DNA of 20,214 nt from Actinomycetota bacterium (GTDB lineage: Bacteria > Actinomycetota > Actinomycetes > S36-B12 > UBA5976). Positions 13,527 to 20,214 of this stretch are shown piece after piece; the stretch's first letter is position 1, and each line of letters opens with the position of its first letter. Position numbers and translations under genes: made by a program. The notes under the pieces were generated by a model that made no database searches, was not told the DNA's origin, and was given only the letters and a program-made list of their open reading frames with translations. Location: contig CANBWF010000012.1 of the NCBI GenBank assembly GCA_947373075.1, forward strand, positions 1-20,214. The letters are read 5' to 3'.

Positions 13527-14435
13527 CTATGAGATGCCTGTGACTAAATCTGGTACATCTTTGTCTGATTTTGTGTTCGTTATAAAAAGTGATTCGGGAC
13601 TCATCAGCAACATTGCTTGCCCCGTTGCTATTTCGCGATTCACACCTGCTGAACTTGCTGAAGTAATTGGACCAGGCACACCCCACACTTGTCGGCCAAT
13701 TGCATTGGCCCAATTGGAAGTTGAAAGTGCGCCGGAGCGAAGCGCCGCCTCAACCACAACTGTTTGGCTAGCGAGCGCCGCAATGAGTCGATTGCGAATC
13801 AGGAAGTACTGCTTGCGAGCCAGTGTGCCAGGTGGAACTTCACTAATGATCAGACCCATTTCGGCTATGCGATCGAGCAGTCCCTGATGAGCCGTTGGGT
13901 AAGCAATGTCTACACCGCAAGCCAACACGGCAATAGTTTGGCCAGATGCCGCTAATGCGCCACGATGAGCCGCTGCATCGATTCCAAACGCGGCGCCTGA
14001 AACCATACATCGCTCGTAGTCCGCAGCAAGTGTTCCTAATTCAGATGCAATGCGTGAACCATACGTAGTCGCGGCTCGCGCGCCCACTACTGCTAGCGAG
14101 CCTGAGGTAAGGTCGCCCAGATTCTGCGAACCGCGGACCCATAAACCAACTGGAGACTGAGTATCTAAATCACATAACTGATTTGGCCACTCTGAATCGG
14201 ATGGGATAACGAATCTTGCACCTATCGATTGGGTCTGGTTCAGAACCTGCTGCGCTGTTGCAACTGCTTGGTCAATTCGCTGACATATAGCTTTGGGACC
14301 TACCCCCGCTTGCCACCTCGCTATTGCATCAGCAACACCGTACTCGCCGACTGCCAGTCCAATTCGCTCATCACCGGGAAGTAGTAGTGAACTGATCGCT
14401 ACTCGACCAAGTCGCTGAGCATCTGTCATTGCCAT
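13527..14435 (-). CDS. dprA: DNA-processing protein DprA (short form)
   Basis: Binds incoming single-stranded DNA during transformation and loads RecA. The Rossmann-like core is complete: LAVVGARAATTYG (about 114-126), SGAAFGIDAAAHRGAL (146-161), AYPTAHQGL (178-186), the FLIRNRLIAAL motif (211-221), VVVEAALRSGALST and the WGVPGP strand. The protein stops at 302 residues, soon after this core, and lacks the C-terminal winged-helix domain of longer homologues (about 370 residues). The N-terminal SAM-like part (about 1-65) is present. ATG 14435 has GGAG 7 nt upstream and overlaps the comM end by 10 nt. An alternative ATG at 14429 would give a 4-nt ATGA overlap. It is in one operon with comM and yraN. 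Confidence 0.93.
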   Translation of the reverse strand: MAMTDAQRLGRVAISSLLLPGDERIGLAVGEYGVADAIARWQAGVGPKAICQRIDQAVATAQQVLNQTQSIGARFVIPSDSEWPNQLCDLDTQSPVGLWVRGSQNLGDLTSGSLAVVGARAATTYGSRIASELGTLAADYERCMVSGAAFGIDAAAHRGALAASGQTIAVLACGVDIAYPTAHQGLLDRIAEMGLIISEVPPGTLARKQYFLIRNRLIAALASQTVVVEAALRSGALSTSNWANAIGRQVWGVPGPITSASSAGVNREIATGQAMLLMSPESLFITNTKSDKDVPDLVTGIS

Positions 14436-15940
14436 AAGTCGGCTCCATCGCGCATTTGTAGAGCCAACTCAACATCCGGCGCCGTTGGTTGTCCTTGGTG
14501 ATTTAAGTCTGCGATCGTCCAAGCGAGTCTGAAAATTCTGTCGATACCACGTGCGGATAATCCGCCACAGGTTCGACGCAGCAATCGCATCGCCTCGGTT
14601 GAAATCGGGAAATGCTTTCGCATAATCGGACCTGGTACCTGAGCGTTGCACATCCATGTCTGTCCTTTGTATCGCGCAGCTGCAACTTCGCGAGCTTGCA
14701 AAACCCGACTAGCTACAACCGCACTACTTTCCGGTTCAAGTTCCGGATCAAAGTCAGCCATAGTTGGCTTGGCCAGAGAAACACGCACATCAACTCGGTC
14801 AAGAAGCGGGCCAGATAAGCGCGAAAAGTATTTGCGTCGAGTTTGTGGTGAGCAACTGCATTGGTCACCGGCATCAACAAACATTCCACATGGACAAGGA
14901 TTAGCCGCCAAAACTAACTGAAATCGTGCGGGTAATCGACTTGTAAATCCTGACCGCGAAATTATGACTTCGCCTGATTCAAGTGGCACTCGTAGTGCAT
15001 CCAGCACGACTCGATGAAACTCAGCGGCTTCGTCCAAACACAGAACTCCCCCATGCGCCAATGTGGCCATACCCACTCGCACCTGATTTGTTCCACCACC
15101 AATAAGTGCTGTGGCAGTTGCACTGTGGTGCGGCGCTTGAAATGGCGCTTCACGAATCAAACCTTGGCCCGGCTTTAGTAGCCCTGCAATTGAATGGATT
15201 CCGGTAACTGCAACAGCTAAGTCATCGGGCAACTCTGGCAGCAAACTCGGAAGCCGTGAGGCCAGCATCGTCTTACCGACGCCTGGGCTGCCAACCATTG
15301 CAAGATGATGCCCACCAGCCGCTGCAAGTTCAAGAGCTAAACGGGCATCAGGTTGACCACGCACATCACTAAGGTCGGAAGTTTCTGGCGCCGCATAAGT
15401 TTGTAAGGAAACTTCCGGCGTAGAAAATGGCTCACCTTTGAAAAAAGCAACTGCGTCGTTAAGTGAACTGACTCCAATAACTTTTATGCCTGGAACTAGT
15501 TCAGCCTCGGCCACTTGAGTGTGTGGTAAAAGCAGTATTTCAATGCCAACACTGCGAGCAGCAAGTGCGGCTACCAATGCACCACGTACTTCATTAACCG
15601 AGCCATCTAGCGAGAGTTCGCCAATTGCTGCAACATCGAGGCGTTCTGGGATTTGCTGATGCGCCGCAAGTAGTGCCAACGCAATACCTAAGTCAAGCAT
15701 GGCGCCTCGTTTATGCACTGACGCTGGCGATAAACCTATTGTGATGCGACGCTCACCGGGCCAAGAAAGGTTTGAGTTCTGGATCGCTGCTCTAACCCGG
15801 TCGCGAGATTCACCAACTGCGGTATCGGCAAGACCCACCAAAGTTAAACCTGGCAAACCCTGACTCAAATACGCCTCAATGGTTACTACTAGCCCACTTA
15901 CTCCATTGATGACTGCGCCATGCGCTTTAGCAAGGCTCAT
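14426..15940 (-). CDS. comM: YifB/ComM-family Mg-chelatase-like AAA+ ATPase
   Basis: ComM is a hexameric helicase that promotes branch migration during natural transformation. The 504-residue protein has the N-terminal Lon-protease-like domain (about residues 1-170). It then has the AAA+ module, with Walker A GSPGVGKT (217-224), QAPHHSATATALIGGG (268-283), Walker B GVLCLDEAAEF (298-308), and the family cysteines in NPCPCG (347-352) and CSC (361-363). The following RRKYFSRLSGPLLDRVDVRV carries the arginine finger region. The C-terminal ChlI-like helical part ends DGADLWQ. ATG 15940 has AAGGGA 7 nt upstream and overlaps the yraN stop by 4 nt (ATGA). The neighbouring dprA supports a shared DNA-uptake or recombination role. 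Confidence 0.95.
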   Translation of the reverse strand: MSLAKAHGAVINGVSGLVVTIEAYLSQGLPGLTLVGLADTAVGESRDRVRAAIQNSNLSWPGERRITIGLSPASVHKRGAMLDLGIALALLAAHQQIPERLDVAAIGELSLDGSVNEVRGALVAALAARSVGIEILLLPHTQVAEAELVPGIKVIGVSSLNDAVAFFKGEPFSTPEVSLQTYAAPETSDLSDVRGQPDARLALELAAAGGHHLAMVGSPGVGKTMLASRLPSLLPELPDDLAVAVTGIHSIAGLLKPGQGLIREAPFQAPHHSATATALIGGGTNQVRVGMATLAHGGVLCLDEAAEFHRVVLDALRVPLESGEVIISRSGFTSRLPARFQLVLAANPCPCGMFVDAGDQCSCSPQTRRKYFSRLSGPLLDRVDVRVSLAKPTMADFDPELEPESSAVVASRVLQAREVAAARYKGQTWMCNAQVPGPIMRKHFPISTEAMRLLRRTCGGLSARGIDRIFRLAWTIADLNHQGQPTAPDVELALQMRDGADLWQ

Positions 15941-16299
15941 ATTTGAATCCCTTGCACATGGTCAATGATTGGGACTGCTCGGTTACCGGCAATGATGCCG
16001 ATTACATCAAAGCGAATCTGTTTATGCGCAACTCGATTTTCAGCAAGCCAAGACAATGCACCGATTCGTAAATTCGCAAGCTTCTGTGCTGTTACCGCTT
16101 CAATTGGCAGACCCTGTCGGGCAGAGCTCCGAGTTTTTACTTCACAAAAAACAAGAGTGGAATCGAGCCAAGCAACAATGTCGAGTTCAACGCGATTTGC
16201 CCGCCAATTGCGAGCCAAAATTTGATAACCCAACTCTTCTAGAAACTCAGTAGCTAACTGCTCCCCAAATTTTCCGAGCTCTTTACCTGCAATGGTCAT
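15937..16299 (-). CDS. YraN family (UPF0102) putative nuclease
   Basis: A 120-residue protein of the YraN family, with a predicted restriction-endonuclease-like fold. It shows GKFGEQLATEFLEELGYQIL (residues 9-28) with Glu13, then the PD-(D/E)xK-like pattern Asp40 (VELDIVAW) and Glu53-x-Lys55 (FCEVKTRSS). The cellular role of the family is not settled; the constant link to comM and dprA suggests DNA processing. No ribosome binding site precedes ATG 16299, so the mRNA may be leaderless or start very close. The gene opens a yraN-comM-dprA operon with 4- and 10-nt overlaps. Confidence 0.9.
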   Translation of the reverse strand: MTIAGKELGKFGEQLATEFLEELGYQILARNWRANRVELDIVAWLDSTLVFCEVKTRSSARQGLPIEAVTAQKLANLRIGALSWLAENRVAHKQIRFDVIGIIAGNRAVPIIDHVQGIQI

Positions 16300-16387
16300 T
16301 TAATAATCGTTGGAAACATCCGAATAAACATCTAGTCTCAAAAGGCCTTTGTTGAAAAATGGTCCTGTGGAAATCGTGGTCATATAA

Positions 16388-16421
16388 AGTTTGGCCCACC
16401 AGAAACCTGATGGGCCAAACT
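16388..16421 (-). terminator. Hairpin terminator downstream of the RTX-repeat gene
   Basis: AGTTTGGCCCA (16388-16398) pairs perfectly with TGGGCCAAACT (16411-16421); 3 more pairs form inside after one mismatch. It lies 15 bp beyond the stop of the RTX gene. The minus strand continues TTATATG, so the T-tract is short but AT-rich. Confidence 0.7.
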
Positions 16422-16436
16422 AAATAAAACTAGCTT

Positions 16437-17465
16437 TTAGTCGTCACGACCTTTGCTATTTCCATCCTTATGGTCTTCTGAATCTGAAGAATCATCATCT
16501 TTATCAGTGCGATCTAGGTGCTTGATGTCCTTGCCGCCACTACCTTTAATATGGTCTGAGCCTTCGTTGCCATCAAGGGTATCGTCGCCTTCGCCACCAT
16601 CAATAGAATCGTTGCCTGCGCCACCGTTAATTGTGTCGTTACCAGCATTGCCGCTCAAAGCATCGTTTCCAGCATTTCCGTTAAGGACGTCGTTGCTATC
16701 GCTACCTGAAATCTTGTCTGCGCCGTCATTGCCGTTCAGCAAGTCAGCACCAAGTCCACCGTTCTCAGTATCGTTGCCTGCGCCACCATTAACAATGTCA
16801 TCGCCATCATCGCCAGTTAGGTTGTCGTTTCCAAGTCCACCATCGATTGAATCCTTGCCATCGCCGCCGCTGATTGTGTCATTGCCATCGCCACCTGTAA
16901 GCGAGTCATCGCCCGCTTCGCCAGTGATTTTGTCATTGCCCGCTCCAGTTGCAACATTGTCATTTCCTGAGCCCGCACTAACTACGTCAGTCCCATCTCC
17001 ACCAGTAATAGTGTCGTTGCCGTCGCCACCGTAAAGTACATCGTTTCCTGCATTGCCATCCAATGCATCGGTGCCCGATCCACCATTAATTACGTCGTTA
17101 CCGTCTGCGCCAGTTACGGTGTCGTTGCCATCGCCAGCATTAACAACATCGTTTCCAGAACCGGAATTAATTACGTCATTGCCCGCATTGCCCGACACAT
17201 TGTCGTTGCCATCGCCAGCGTTAATAGTGTCGTTGCCAGCCGAGTCACACACTGTGTCATTTCCTGAACCAGCATTAACAACATGATCTCCAGCGCCCGT
17301 AACAACAATTACGTCGTTGCCAGATGTACCGGTAATCGTGGCGTCACTGGATGTGATGGTCGCATTCTTACCATTACAAGTTGCGGTTGCGGCGTGAGCT
17401 GCAACTCCGCCCTGTAGCGCGAATACAGCTGCTACCGAGCTAATAACAAAAAGTTTTTTCATCAT
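16437..17465 (-). CDS. Secreted RTX (hemolysin-type) calcium-binding repeat protein
   Basis: The 342-residue protein starts with a clear Sec signal peptide (MMKKLFVISSVAAVFALQGG, cleavage likely after AHA at about residue 25). A short Cys-containing segment follows (TATCNGK, Cys30), then about 30 tandem glycine/aspartate nonapeptides (about residues 44-314) of the type GGxGNDxLx, which fold as calcium-binding parallel beta-rolls. The C-terminus is a 28-residue highly charged tail (Asp/Lys/Ser-rich). A second cysteine (Cys73) in the third repeat may pair with Cys30. There is no enzyme domain, and no type I secretion genes lie nearby. A structural or cell-surface role is inferred. I place the start at ATG 17465: AAGGAG lies 8 nt upstream, while the GTG at 17474 overlaps that site. 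It interrupts the conserved rnhB-DUF2469-yraN order and has its own terminator. Confidence 0.88.
   Translation of the reverse strand: MMKKLFVISSVAAVFALQGGVAAHAATATCNGKNATITSSDATITGTSGNDVIVVTGAGDHVVNAGSGNDTVCDSAGNDTINAGDGNDNVSGNAGNDVINSGSGNDVVNAGDGNDTVTGADGNDVINGGSGTDALDGNAGNDVLYGGDGNDTITGGDGTDVVSAGSGNDNVATGAGNDKITGEAGDDSLTGGDGNDTISGGDGKDSIDGGLGNDNLTGDDGDDIVNGGAGNDTENGGLGADLLNGNDGADKISGSDSNDVLNGNAGNDALSGNAGNDTINGGAGNDSIDGGEGDDTLDGNEGSDHIKGSGGKDIKHLDRTDKDDDSSDSEDHKDGNSKGRDD
16524..17336 (-). repeat. 27-bp tandem coding repeats (about 30 RTX nonapeptides)
   Basis: Twenty-eight consecutive nonapeptides in perfect register follow two imperfect first units. Typical units are INAGDGNDN, LYGGDGNDT and ISGGDGKDS. 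At DNA level the period is 27 bp with diverged third positions, so the copies are old rather than recently duplicated. One unit starts with Glu instead of an aliphatic residue (ENGGLGADL), and one lacks the usual Gly before Asn-Asp (ISGSDSNDV). Confidence 0.9.
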
Positions 17466-17539
17466 GATGGCCACTCCTTAGTGGATTCAATTGCACTGCT
17501 ACAAACATAGAAGAAATTTTGCAAAGCGGCTCTGAAAAA

Positions 17540-17572
17540 CATCCAAGAATCATCCAAGATTTATCCAAAAAT
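17540..17572. promoter_or_regulatory. Three tandem 11-nt direct repeats, PhoB/OmpR-box-like, upstream of the RTX gene
   Basis: The repeats are CATCCAAGAAT (17540-17550), CATCCAAGATT (17551-17561) and TATCCAAAAAT (17562-17572): a 7-nt core (C/T)ATCCAA plus a 4-nt A/T-rich part. This 7+4 layout in direct repeat is the arrangement of Pho boxes and other OmpR/PhoB-type response-regulator sites. On the minus strand it ends 15 bp before a possible promoter (-35 TTGCAA at 17519-17524, -10 TAGCAG at 17496-17501). The rest of the gap (17573-17648) holds four GATAAC-like copies (17579, 17603, 17617, 17628) and no clear terminator. Confidence 0.5.
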
Positions 17573-17648
17573 TCAGGTGATAACGGACTTAAATATCAAT
17601 TCGATAACTAGGCGCCAATAACTGGCTGATAACTCGTTGGCTGAATAC

Positions 17649-17942
17649 TTACTCGGGTTTAACTAATTCCTCGATGTTTACATCTTTAAATGTCAGAATT
17701 CTGGCTTGCTTCACAAATCGAGCCTGCCCATACAAATCCCATACCCAAGCATCCAAAACAGTTAGATCAAAATAAACATCGCCTGCATCGTTGGTACAAA
17801 CTTTTAGGTCATGGCCATTTGCTAGATACATGCGGCGCTCTGTGTGAATTATGTAGCGATAGGCATGAACTAAATCGCCATACTGTTCGTAAAGATCTAA
17901 CTCAAGTTCCGTTTCTTTACGCTCTAAATCAGCCGCACCCAT
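17649..17942 (-). CDS. DUF2469 family protein (Rv2901c-like)
   Basis: A 97-residue actinobacteria-specific protein. The pattern ELELDLYEQYGDLVHAYRY, then HTERRMYLANGHDLK, VYFDLTVLDAWVWDLY and ARFVKQARILTFKDVNIEEL closely follows remembered M. tuberculosis Rv2901c. No signal peptide or membrane segment is visible; function is unknown. It follows rnhB by 9 bp on the same strand, so it is the last gene of lepB-rnhB-DUF2469. ATG 17942 has only a weak upstream purine stretch. Confidence 0.92.
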   Translation of the reverse strand: MGAADLERKETELELDLYEQYGDLVHAYRYIIHTERRMYLANGHDLKVCTNDAGDVYFDLTVLDAWVWDLYGQARFVKQARILTFKDVNIEELVKPE

Positions 17943-17951
17943 ACCCTTAGC

Positions 17952-18614
17952 CTAAACCCCTACCTGCGCCGGCAGGCTCCACGACTTACGGTGAAATTGG
18001 GTTGCACCAAGTTTTCGGATTGCATCCATGTGACCAGAAGCGCCGTACCCAACATTTGAATCCCAGCCATACTCGGGGAAAGAACTGGCCAATTCGCGCA
18101 TGTAAGAATCACGCTCCACTTTGGCCAAAACACTGGCGGCCGAAACGCTCGCACAGGTAGTGTCAGCCTTTATCTTCATAGTTACCGGAACTTCAATTCT
18201 TGGAATTGCAATGCCAAACAAATCTTCATCTTTTGGGCTAAGCCAATTATGTTTGCCATCAAGAATGACATGGTCTGGTTTAACCGCCAACAACTCGTAT
18301 GCTCGAGCCCAGGCTAGGCGTAAAGAATTAACAATCCCGATTTGGTCTATCTCTTGAGCGCTAGCTGATCCCACCGCATACGAAACTGGCCAAGCTTTTA
18401 CTGCGTCAATGATGTTTTCTCGCGCAATTAGCGACATTTGCTTGCTGTCTCGAAGGCCTGCTGGTGGACTCTGTGTTTGCGCACCTACTACTGCAATGCC
18501 AACACTTACTGGACCAGCTAAAGCTCCACGACCTACTTCATCAACGCCAGCAACAAATTGAATGCCCTGCTCAAACAATGAATATTCTTCATCGAGAGTT
18601 GGCGCGGCAGTCAT
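17952..18614 (-). CDS. rnhB: Ribonuclease HII
   Basis: Removes ribonucleotides from DNA and RNA primers from RNA-DNA hybrids. The 220-residue protein has the metal-binding residues Asp25-Glu26 (AGVDEVGRGALAGPV), Asp119 (HVILDGKHNW) and Asp151 (IKADTTCASVSAASVLAKV), plus the LRDSKQ motif (54-59). ATG 18614 overlaps the lepB stop by one nucleotide (TAATG), implying translational coupling. The conserved position after lepB supports the call. Confidence 0.96.
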   Translation of the reverse strand: MTAAPTLDEEYSLFEQGIQFVAGVDEVGRGALAGPVSVGIAVVGAQTQSPPAGLRDSKQMSLIARENIIDAVKAWPVSYAVGSASAQEIDQIGIVNSLRLAWARAYELLAVKPDHVILDGKHNWLSPKDEDLFGIAIPRIEVPVTMKIKADTTCASVSAASVLAKVERDSYMRELASSFPEYGWDSNVGYGASGHMDAIRKLGATQFHRKSWSLPAQVGV

Positions 18615-19243
18615 TAGTGTTCAATGCCACCAATGCGCTTTAGTGGCCATACTCGGACCGAAACTCGACCAACCACATCTTTTAGTGGAACCATGCCATG
18701 ATTCAAATTCAAATGGAAACGTGAGTCTTCTGAATTTCCTCGGTTATCACCCATTACAAATACATAACCGTCGGGAACCAATACATCAAAGTTAACTTGA
18801 TTGGTTGCAGAGCCAGGCCGAATGTAAGGCTCGTCAATGCCAACGCCATTTCGCATAATGCGACCTTCAGCATCACAACACTGTATGCGGTCTCCGCCTA
18901 CGCCGATAACTCGCTTAACTAAATCTTTTCCGGAGTTAGCTGGCACGATTCCGACATATTGCAAGAAGTGGCCAAATTTTGTTCCATACGGATCACTGTA
19001 TCCAGCGCCAAGCCAATGGCTTGGGTCATGAAATACCACGACATCACCACGATGGATTCCAGTAATCCGAGTTGAAATCTTGGAAACCACAATTCGGTCA
19101 TTTACCAAAAGTGTATTTTCCATAGAAGCACTTGGCACATAGAACGCCTGGAAAATGAAAGTACGAACTATTACTGAAAGAACTAAAGCTGAGACGACAA
19201 CTACAGCAGTTTCTCGTAGGAAACTTGGTGTGCGTTTTGCCAT
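18614..19243 (-). CDS. lepB: Signal peptidase I
   Basis: Cleaves signal peptides of exported proteins at the outer face of the membrane, which here would include the RTX protein. The 209-residue protein has one N-terminal membrane segment (about residues 13-33), then catalytic Ser40 in VPSASMENTL and general-base Lys110 in DLVKRVIGVGGD. The conserved MGDNRGNSEDSR box lies at about 164-175. It contains an adjacent cysteine pair (QCCDAEG, 122-123) in the variable region. ATG 19243 has only a weak GAAAG upstream. A strong hairpin terminator separates it from rplS. Confidence 0.95.
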   Translation of the reverse strand: MAKRTPSFLRETAVVVVSALVLSVIVRTFIFQAFYVPSASMENTLLVNDRIVVSKISTRITGIHRGDVVVFHDPSHWLGAGYSDPYGTKFGHFLQYVGIVPANSGKDLVKRVIGVGGDRIQCCDAEGRIMRNGVGIDEPYIRPGSATNQVNFDVLVPDGYVFVMGDNRGNSEDSRFHLNLNHGMVPLKDVVGRVSVRVWPLKRIGGIEH

Positions 19244-19272
19244 CTATTTACTGCTTTCTGGTTATATGAAAA

Positions 19273-19312
19273 TTATCGCGTAATCCACAAGTAAATGTGG
19301 GTTACGCGATAA
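19273..19312 (-). terminator. Strong intrinsic terminator between rplS and lepB
   Basis: TTATCGCGTAA (19273-19283) pairs with TTACGCGATAA (19302-19312), and the stem continues through one T-G pair into CCACA/TGTGG around a 6-nt loop: 17 pairs in all. On the minus strand it is followed directly by TTTT. It lies about 50 bp after the rplS stop. Confidence 0.85.
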
Positions 19313-19361
19313 CAATCATTAGATATTTACCTGACCCAAACAGAAGTTTGGATTAGGAAAT

Positions 19362-19712
19362 TTAGGAATTTTCGCGCTTCTCGCGAATTTTTGCTGCCTT
19401 GCCACGAAGATCGCGCAAGTAGTACAACTTGGCACGACGGACATCGCCACGGCTGACCAATTCAATTTTTTCAACGATTGGTGAGTGAACTGGGAAAGTA
19501 CGCTCAACACCGGTACCAAAGCTAACTTTGCGCACGGTGAATGTTTCGCGAACTCCGCCACCATGGATGCGGATAACTACACCCTGGAAAATCTGGATAC
19601 GTGAGCGGCTACCTTCAATAACGCGAACATGTACCTTTACATTGTCGCCAGCGCGAAAATCAGGAATGTCGCTTCGAAGTGAAGCCGAATCTAGCTCGTC
19701 TAAGTAATGCAT
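19362..19712 (-). CDS. rplS: 50S ribosomal protein L19
   Basis: A 116-residue bL19. The N-terminus MHYLDELDSASLRSDIPDF, then GDNVKVHVRVIEGSRSRIQ, FQGVVIRIHGGGVRETFTVR and FPVHSPIVEKIELV, and the basic end LYYLRDLRGKAAKIREKR are diagnostic. ATG 19712 has GGAG 5 nt upstream. The 161-bp gap to trmD contains small stem candidates (for example AGTTGCAACT near 19818-19827) and no promoter I trust. Confidence 0.97.
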   Translation of the reverse strand: MHYLDELDSASLRSDIPDFRAGDNVKVHVRVIEGSRSRIQIFQGVVIRIHGGGVRETFTVRKVSFGTGVERTFPVHSPIVEKIELVSRGDVRRAKLYYLRDLRGKAAKIREKRENS

Positions 19713-19873
19713 TGTTACTCCATGAGAAATGTCGCCGCAGGTCGCATACCTCGATTAAAGGTCTTGCCGGATGTTTGTTATCAACTTGGTTAGCGACTCC
19801 CCTACGGCAGAGGTGCTAGTTGCAACTATCCGAGTGTGCCACAAACCGCTAGATTGCGCCAAATTCAGTGGAC
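19713..19873 (-). other. 161-bp trmD-rplS gap, probable rplS leader
   Basis: No ORF. On the minus strand it shows a 10-bp palindrome AGTTGCAACT, a CCTCT/AGGGG-type imperfect stem just after it, and ACCT/AGGT pairing nearer the gene. L19 leaders are known in some bacteria, but I cannot match this one to a described family. No convincing promoter hexamers were found. Confidence 0.25.
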
Positions 19874-20214
19874 TTAAGGCAGTAAATCTGGGCGATTTTG
19901 GGCAGTGCGTTCTTGGGCTTGATTCAGGCGCCAGTTAGCAATTTTGGCATGATCGCCTGATGTGAGAACCGCTGGGACTTCAAGGTCACGCCAAACAGGC
20001 GGTCTTGTGAATACCGGACCTTCCACCAAATCTTGCATTGCGCCTGGAGCAAACGAATCGTCTTGATGACTTTCCTCGTTGCCTAAGACACCCGGAACTA
20101 ATCGAACTGCAGCTTCAATCATGGCCAAAACTGCGACTTCGCCACCGGCCAGAACGTAATCCCCGATCGAAACTTCAATCACTTTGATTTGAGTAGCGTA
20201 ATGGGCTGCAACTC
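19874..20214 (-). CDS. trmD: tRNA (guanine37-N1)-methyltransferase TrmD, C-terminal part, cut by window edge
   Basis: Methylates N1 of G37 in tRNAs using a SPOUT (trefoil-knot) fold. The visible part reads in frame from the right edge through VAAHYATQIKVIEVSIGDY and VLAGGEVAVLAMIEA, then the C-terminal domain with GVLGNEESHQDDSF, VEGPVFTRPPVWRDLEVP and VLTSGDHAKIANWR, ending NRPDLLP. SIGDYVLAGGE is the hallmark of the SAM-binding knot. The start lies outside the window; a GTG at 20180-20182 is internal, not the start. Confidence 0.95.
   Translation of the reverse strand, partial: VAAHYATQIKVIEVSIGDYVLAGGEVAVLAMIEAAVRLVPGVLGNEESHQDDSFAPGAMQDLVEGPVFTRPPVWRDLEVPAVLTSGDHAKIANWRLNQAQERTAQNRPDLLP

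Noticed and set aside
16341..16350. Palindrome AAAGGCCTTT upstream of yraN
   Set aside because: Ten bp without flanking symmetry or a nearby promoter match is not enough to call an operator.
16453..17286. Long plus-strand frames rich in Ser, Leu and Pro antisense to the RTX gene
   Set aside because: They are mirror images of the 27-bp RTX coding repeat, have no ribosome binding site, and resemble no protein family.
16524..17336. CRISPR-like periodic repeat
   Set aside because: The 27-bp period is a degenerate coding nonapeptide repeat without distinct spacers; it translates as a clean RTX beta-roll.
17466..17474. GTG start of the RTX gene at 17474
   Set aside because: It overlaps the AAGGAG ribosome binding site that is correctly spaced for the ATG at 17465.

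Overview
The window looks like a chromosomal segment of a low-GC actinobacterium. By eye the GC content is in the mid-40s percent. The right three quarters follow the classic actinobacterial order trmD-rplS-lepB-rnhB-DUF2469-yraN-comM-dprA-xerC-M23-rpsB-tsf-pyrH-frr-cdsA-rlmN, the same core order as in Mycobacterium. Low GC, tight spacing and polyamine catabolism together suggest a freshwater Nanopelagicales (acI)-type organism; this placement is inference.

Left part (1-5289): an amine (putrescine) catabolism locus. On the minus strand lie the N-terminus of a FAD-dependent amine oxidoreductase (cut by the window edge) and a gamma-aminobutyraldehyde dehydrogenase. Divergent from them runs a plus-strand operon: an Lrp/AsnC regulator, a class III (putrescine-type) aminotransferase and a second FAD-dependent amine oxidoreductase. 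The shared 188-bp regulatory region holds a good promoter for the dehydrogenase, a perfect 7+1+7 dyad, and three ACGA motifs spaced exactly 31 bp apart. A perfect 15-bp inverted repeat begins at the last base of the second oxidoreductase's start codon.

Middle part (5349-11543): a Pr6Pr/AIG1-like six-helix membrane protein, then (read on the minus strand from 11259 to 6128) rpsB, tsf, pyrH, frr, cdsA and rlmN, a translation, nucleotide and lipid operon. rpsB has its own promoter and a structured leader of about 170 nt. A GUAA-capped hairpin separates rpsB from tsf.

Right part (11544-20214): a secreted or membrane-anchored M23-type peptidase on the plus strand, overlapping tail to tail with xerC; then, on the minus strand, a TM2-domain protein, dprA, comM, yraN, a secreted RTX-repeat calcium-binding protein, a DUF2469 protein, rnhB, lepB, rplS and the 3' part of trmD. 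The TM2 and RTX genes look like lineage-specific insertions in the conserved block. Each has its own strong ribosome binding site and a downstream hairpin terminator, and the RTX gene has three tandem 11-nt repeats upstream that resemble an OmpR/PhoB-type operator.

No RNA genes, CRISPR arrays or transposons were seen. No gap between genes exceeds 300 bp. The most interesting unexplained signals are non-coding: the start-codon hairpin at 3915-3960, the 31-bp phased motifs at 1929-2001, the 11-nt repeats at 17540-17572, and the structured leaders at 175-412 and 11260-11430.
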